Below, piece after piece: positions 61,028-64,000 of a stretch of 64,000 nt of DNA (position 1 is its first letter; each line of letters starts with the position of its first letter). The translations under genes were made by a program, and so were the position numbers. The notes beneath the pieces are model-generated. The model did not search any database. It saw only the letters and a program-made list of their open reading frames with translations, and had not been told where the DNA came from. Origin of the DNA: Cecembia calidifontis (GTDB taxonomy: Bacteria; Bacteroidota; Bacteroidia; Cytophagales; Cyclobacteriaceae); the NCBI RefSeq assembly GCF_004216715.1, contig NZ_SGXG01000001.1, positions 992,001-1,056,000 of the forward strand, given 5' to 3'.

Positions 61028-61729
61028 ATGGACATCAAAGACTTTGAAAGAAAAATATTAAACGAACTTAAAGCAGTTGTAGAAACAATTCTTGACAAGA
61101 ACCAAGAACCAAATATTTCTGCAAAATCAAGAGCAGGTGCAGAAATAAGTTCATTACTTGAAGAGCAGTTTGTAGCCGAAACAGCCAACCATCAGTATTT
61201 TAAAAAGTCTGTTGCCTCACCAGCAGGTGCAACCAAAAATCCTTGGGATGCAATGACTTATTTTAATATCAATGGACACGAAGAATTGATATGGATTGAC
61301 TTTAAAGCAGTAAAAATTTCGAGTGCTGACAGCAATCCAGATATCGGAACACCAGACAAAATAATTGACCTTATATATAGTGGCTTCTTCTACTTGGCTT
61401 ACGTTTTCGTTTACTATGAAGAAACTCAAAATGGATTGAAATTCGTAAAAAATGCTGACAGCGAATTTGTAAAAATCTATTTTCTGAAAGATATAAGTTC
61501 AACTTTCAGAAGAAACCCCAAAAATCAACTACAAGTAAATATTTCAGCAAAACCAGAAGAAAGAAGTAGAGAAGATTTTATAAATGTTCTTTTTGAGAAA
61601 ATTGAAGAAAGTCATAAAAGACAAATTGAAATTTCTACCAAAGCATTAGAAAAACTTGCAGAAGGAAATACAAAAGCAAAACTGATTGAAATAAATAAGC
61701 AATCTGAAGATAAAATCAAAAATCTTTGA
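61028..61729 (+). CDS. Type II restriction endonuclease under C-protein control, copy 2
   Basis: 233 residues, same product as 29743-30444, with NPWDAMTYFN and IDFKAVK. Overlaps the convergent methyltransferase by 14 bp. Confidence 0.78.
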   Translation: MDIKDFERKILNELKAVVETILDKNQEPNISAKSRAGAEISSLLEEQFVAETANHQYFKKSVASPAGATKNPWDAMTYFNINGHEELIWIDFKAVKISSADSNPDIGTPDKIIDLIYSGFFYLAYVFVYYEETQNGLKFVKNADSEFVKIYFLKDISSTFRRNPKNQLQVNISAKPEERSREDFINVLFEKIEESHKRQIEISTKALEKLAEGNTKAKLIEINKQSEDKIKNL

Positions 61730-63470
61730 TACTTGTTAAAACAGTTTCAATTTCATCTCTTGTTAATCCATAATAGTTATTAATTAAATCGTTCATCCTG
61801 ACTGTTAATTCATTTTTGTTTGACGGACTTTCATAAAGTTTTTTCGTTAAATCAGTGAATTGTTTTTGCAAGGACTTGTTCATTGGAATATAGATTGTTC
61901 CTAAATCAGAAATCTTTATTTGTGGCTGCTTACCTTGTGAAAAGCGAATTATATTCATTTGTTGAGCATAGTAAGTCACCAAATCCGTATTTAACCAACC
62001 GCATAAAAAATAAAGAAAATCAATAGTTTCATCTGTATTATTTCTAAAAGAAAAAACATAAAGGCTATTGTTAGCAGAACTTTTATTCAAATCAAGAGTT
62101 GCAATTATTTCTTTTGCTGATTGGCGAATGTAAATTTTAGGATTTTCATAAATTGCTGTTTCACCCAAACCAATTCTTTTTTTATTCTTTACCCCAGCCT
62201 TTTCTAATTCTTGCTTTAGTTTCTCATTTATTTCATCTTGCAAAGGCTTGTTGTAATAGAAATATTTAGAGAAGCTTAGTTCACCGAACTTTTCCGATAA
62301 CGCTTTAGAGCCTTGATAATAAGGGAATATAAGATTTTCATTTGTTTCAGGTTTATAACTGAAAGTAAATTTATCTTCCATATCAAGCAACATTACACAA
62401 GTCCGTAAATTCTTATTAGGGAAAAGCTGTAAAATGGTTTTATCTTTCTTAGAATTAATCTTGTCAATTATATTTTTTGAAACACTACAGCCATTATATC
62501 TAAACTTGTACTCATCATCTTTATTAAACCAACTTGATTGTAAAACATCATACGATTTTTGTGTTTTCCAATCTATGATTTTCACTCGATTATTTTTGTT
62601 GTTATTGTTTTTAGTTATTTTTAAAATAACTTGACCGCTTGCAACATCGAAATCTTTAATATTAACCTGCAACTCGTTAATAATTGTTTGCTCTAAAAGA
62701 AACTTACGTGTGTAAACGTAGGCTGTTTCAAAAAATGAAACATCAATTATGAAACTTAATTTACCATCTTGTTTAAGCAAATCCAATGAATGTTCAATAA
62801 AGAGCATCACCAAATTAAGTTTACCGTTTTTCACATAATCTGGAAACTGCTCATAATTTCTGAGGTAATTAACTCTTTGCTCCTCATTCTCCTTTTTATC
62901 TCTACGACCATAAAGCGTTACATATGGCGGATTACCAATTATAAAATCAAAAGAGCCATACAAATCAGAAAATGGTGTAGGAGTCAAGTCATCAAATAAA
63001 CCTTTGGGTGCTTTTTTGTCCGTAAAGTCCCAATTAATCGCATTAAATGAACCTTTAAATTTTTCGCCAAAAAGGAATAAATAAAATGCTGAAATATTGT
63101 CAATCGTTTTTTTCACCATTAAACTATCAACATCAACGAAGAATAAATTTCTTTCAATGAAATTTGAAATCAATAATTCGTCAGGATATTTTTCATAAAT
63201 CCTAGCAATTAATCTAAGGAGAAAAATTCCCTGACCGCAAGAAGGCTCAAGTATTTTTTTGTGAAATACATCAGCATCAATTTCAATTACATCTAAAAGT
63301 TTATCAATTGTAGAAATTGAATTAGTAAAGAAAACTCCGTTTTGTTTTCGGCTTCCTCCATTGAGTTTTTGTTCAAAAACGGTCTGACCTGAAACTTTCA
63401 TTTCAAGGAACTTCAAGACATCGTTCTGACTTTTTTGAACTTTTACAGACATATCGGACTCTATTTTCAT
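61716..63470 (-). CDS. N6-adenine DNA methyltransferase (Eco57I-like), copy 2
   Basis: 584 residues, same product as 30431-32185 (EPSCGQGIFLL, IIGNPPYVTLYG). The promoter copy lies at 63479-63514 on the minus strand. Confidence 0.9.
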   Translation of the reverse strand: MKIESDMSVKVQKSQNDVLKFLEMKVSGQTVFEQKLNGGSRKQNGVFFTNSISTIDKLLDVIEIDADVFHKKILEPSCGQGIFLLRLIARIYEKYPDELLISNFIERNLFFVDVDSLMVKKTIDNISAFYLFLFGEKFKGSFNAINWDFTDKKAPKGLFDDLTPTPFSDLYGSFDFIIGNPPYVTLYGRRDKKENEEQRVNYLRNYEQFPDYVKNGKLNLVMLFIEHSLDLLKQDGKLSFIIDVSFFETAYVYTRKFLLEQTIINELQVNIKDFDVASGQVILKITKNNNNKNNRVKIIDWKTQKSYDVLQSSWFNKDDEYKFRYNGCSVSKNIIDKINSKKDKTILQLFPNKNLRTCVMLLDMEDKFTFSYKPETNENLIFPYYQGSKALSEKFGELSFSKYFYYNKPLQDEINEKLKQELEKAGVKNKKRIGLGETAIYENPKIYIRQSAKEIIATLDLNKSSANNSLYVFSFRNNTDETIDFLYFLCGWLNTDLVTYYAQQMNIIRFSQGKQPQIKISDLGTIYIPMNKSLQKQFTDLTKKLYESPSNKNELTVRMNDLINNYYGLTRDEIETVLTSIKDF

Positions 63471-63557
63471 TACGCTGACAAAGATACAAATGATACTTAT
63501 AATCTACAAGCAAACTTATGAACAATTTCAAAAAAACAACGAAAGACAAGAACGCCA

Positions 63558-63693
63558 GCCTGTAACAGCGGTTTTGCAAAAGCGGGGGTGCAGTGCTTCG
63601 GTTGACAGTTTTTTCGTATAATTGAAGTGCGGTTTTTCAAATGAACGGTAGTGCTAAAAAGCCCCGCCTTCGCAAAGCCGCCAAACGTTATGC
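63558..63693 (+). repeat. attC-like site G, second copy
   Basis: Same arms and loop as 32273-32402, but now followed by G^TTATGCGG, the first bases of cassette 3. Junction at 63687/63688. Confidence 0.88.
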
Positions 63694-64000
63694 GGCAGCT
63701 TAAAAGACGACACCAAACCAGAAAAATCATCTTGACAAATCAACTTTAAATTATGAAGGGTGAAACTTTTCGGGGACAACTTCCAGCATTTCCAAAAAAC
63801 AGTTTTTCCATTGACTTGGCGACAAACAGACAATTTGGGAGTTAAGGTTTATTCCGAACTTTTCCGATATTGACCTGACCTGACTTTTCCTGAAAATCGA
63901 CTTTAAAGCTGATTTTACAGATAAATCAGGTTTCTGTAACAGACAGGAAATAAAAGCTAAATATTTGGCTTTAAGCTCAAAATCAAAAGAAGACGGATTT
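63688..64000 (+). mobile_element. Cassette 3, second copy (cut by the window end)
   Basis: Matches 18370-18682 with an offset of 45318; the remainder lies beyond the window. Confidence 0.85.
63751..64000 (-). CDS. erm(F)-like: Erm(F)-like 23S rRNA methyltransferase, copy 2, N-terminus outside the window
   Basis: The 3' part of the gene at 18433-19233: it ends EVVPEKFHPS and covers about the last 82 codons. A second copy of the resistance gene in a different array position. Confidence 0.88.
   Translation of the reverse strand, partial: NPSSFDFELKAKYLAFISCLLQKPDLSVKSALKSIFRKSQVRSISEKFGINLNSQIVCLSPSQWKNCFLEMLEVVPEKFHPS

Larger units (their letters stand above)
60618..63687 (+). mobile_element. 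Cassette 7, second copy
   Basis: Matches 29333-32402 with the same offset of 31285. The right limit of identity is within CGTTA: it continues GGTGC in copy 1 and TGCGG here, so the next cassette differs. Confidence 0.85.

Noticed and set aside
16121..63693. Interpreting the 130-bp repeats as terminators, MITEs or a CRISPR array
   Set aside because: No T-runs, no target duplications, no uniform short spacers; the cassette-specific R''/R' complementarity is explained only by attC-type sites.

Overview
The window comes from a member of the Bacteroidota, most likely a cytophagal/flavobacterial-type lineage. Supporting signs are many exact matches to the Bacteroidota -7 promoter box (TAnnTTTG), a type IX secretion C-terminal sorting domain, a Bacteroidota-type element integrase and an Erm(F)-like gene. 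No rRNA or tRNA gene was recognised.

Layout. (1) 1-4276: right-hand part of an integrative element, all on the minus strand (partial gene, AAA ATPase, small protein, MerR/Xis-like HTH, unknown protein, tyrosine integrase). (2) 4277-12084: chromosomal backbone with a MarR regulator and a fadN-fadA-fadE fatty-acid beta-oxidation cluster. Its intergenic gaps are interrupted by two four-helix-bundle (S23/IVS-type) units, one of them broken, each flanked by short inverted low-complexity repeats. (3) 12179-64000: an integron-like cassette array. A tyrosine recombinase (12179-13285) is followed by a candidate attI (G^TT at 13360/13361) and then 14 cassettes (the last cut by the window end), separated by 13 attC-like sites of about 130-140 bp.

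The main evidence for the array is internal. Every complete cassette starts with TTRnnn... just after the G^TT junction and carries the reverse complement of its own first 8-9 bases in the R'' arm of its attC. This is what a circular cassette with a folded attC predicts. It holds for all 11 distinct cassettes, including the first, which places the attI about 75 bp behind the integrase stop. Cassettes 6 and 7 recur as a block of about 5.8 kb (57888-63687). In the second copy they are followed by a second copy of cassette 3 instead of cassette 8, with breakpoints at the G^TT core.

Cargo. Cassette 1: solitary C5 methyltransferase (hit by an IS256-type element). 2: MvaI/BcnI-type endonuclease and N4-cytosine methyltransferase. 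3: Erm(F)-like rRNA methyltransferase. 4: C5 methyltransferase, endonuclease and Vsr. 5: TetR, membrane proteins, Fur-family regulator, thioredoxin-reductase-like flavoprotein and methionine aminopeptidase. 6: endonuclease and N6-adenine methyltransferase. 7: C-protein, endonuclease and methyltransferase. 8: two-component system and Omp85-type protein. 9: lipoprotein and T9SS-exported subtilase (plus IS30). 10: TetR and RND efflux operon (plus an IS3-family element itself split by the second IS256-type copy). 11: WYL regulator, retron-type reverse transcriptase with a structured upstream RNA region, HEPN-like protein, RecD-like helicase and TPR/cold-shock protein. The array is thus a mobile store of phage-defence and drug-resistance functions.

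The recombinase is unusual. It ends in a tail like that of integron integrases (KSPFDDL) but lacks their extra insertion before the H-x-x-R motif, and it has an added N-terminal domain of about 90 residues that looks HARP-like. Together with the unusual attC family (conserved internal tandem units, compensating stems, multi-kilobase multigene cassettes), this recombinase-plus-array and the cassette 11 retron system are the best candidates for something not previously described.
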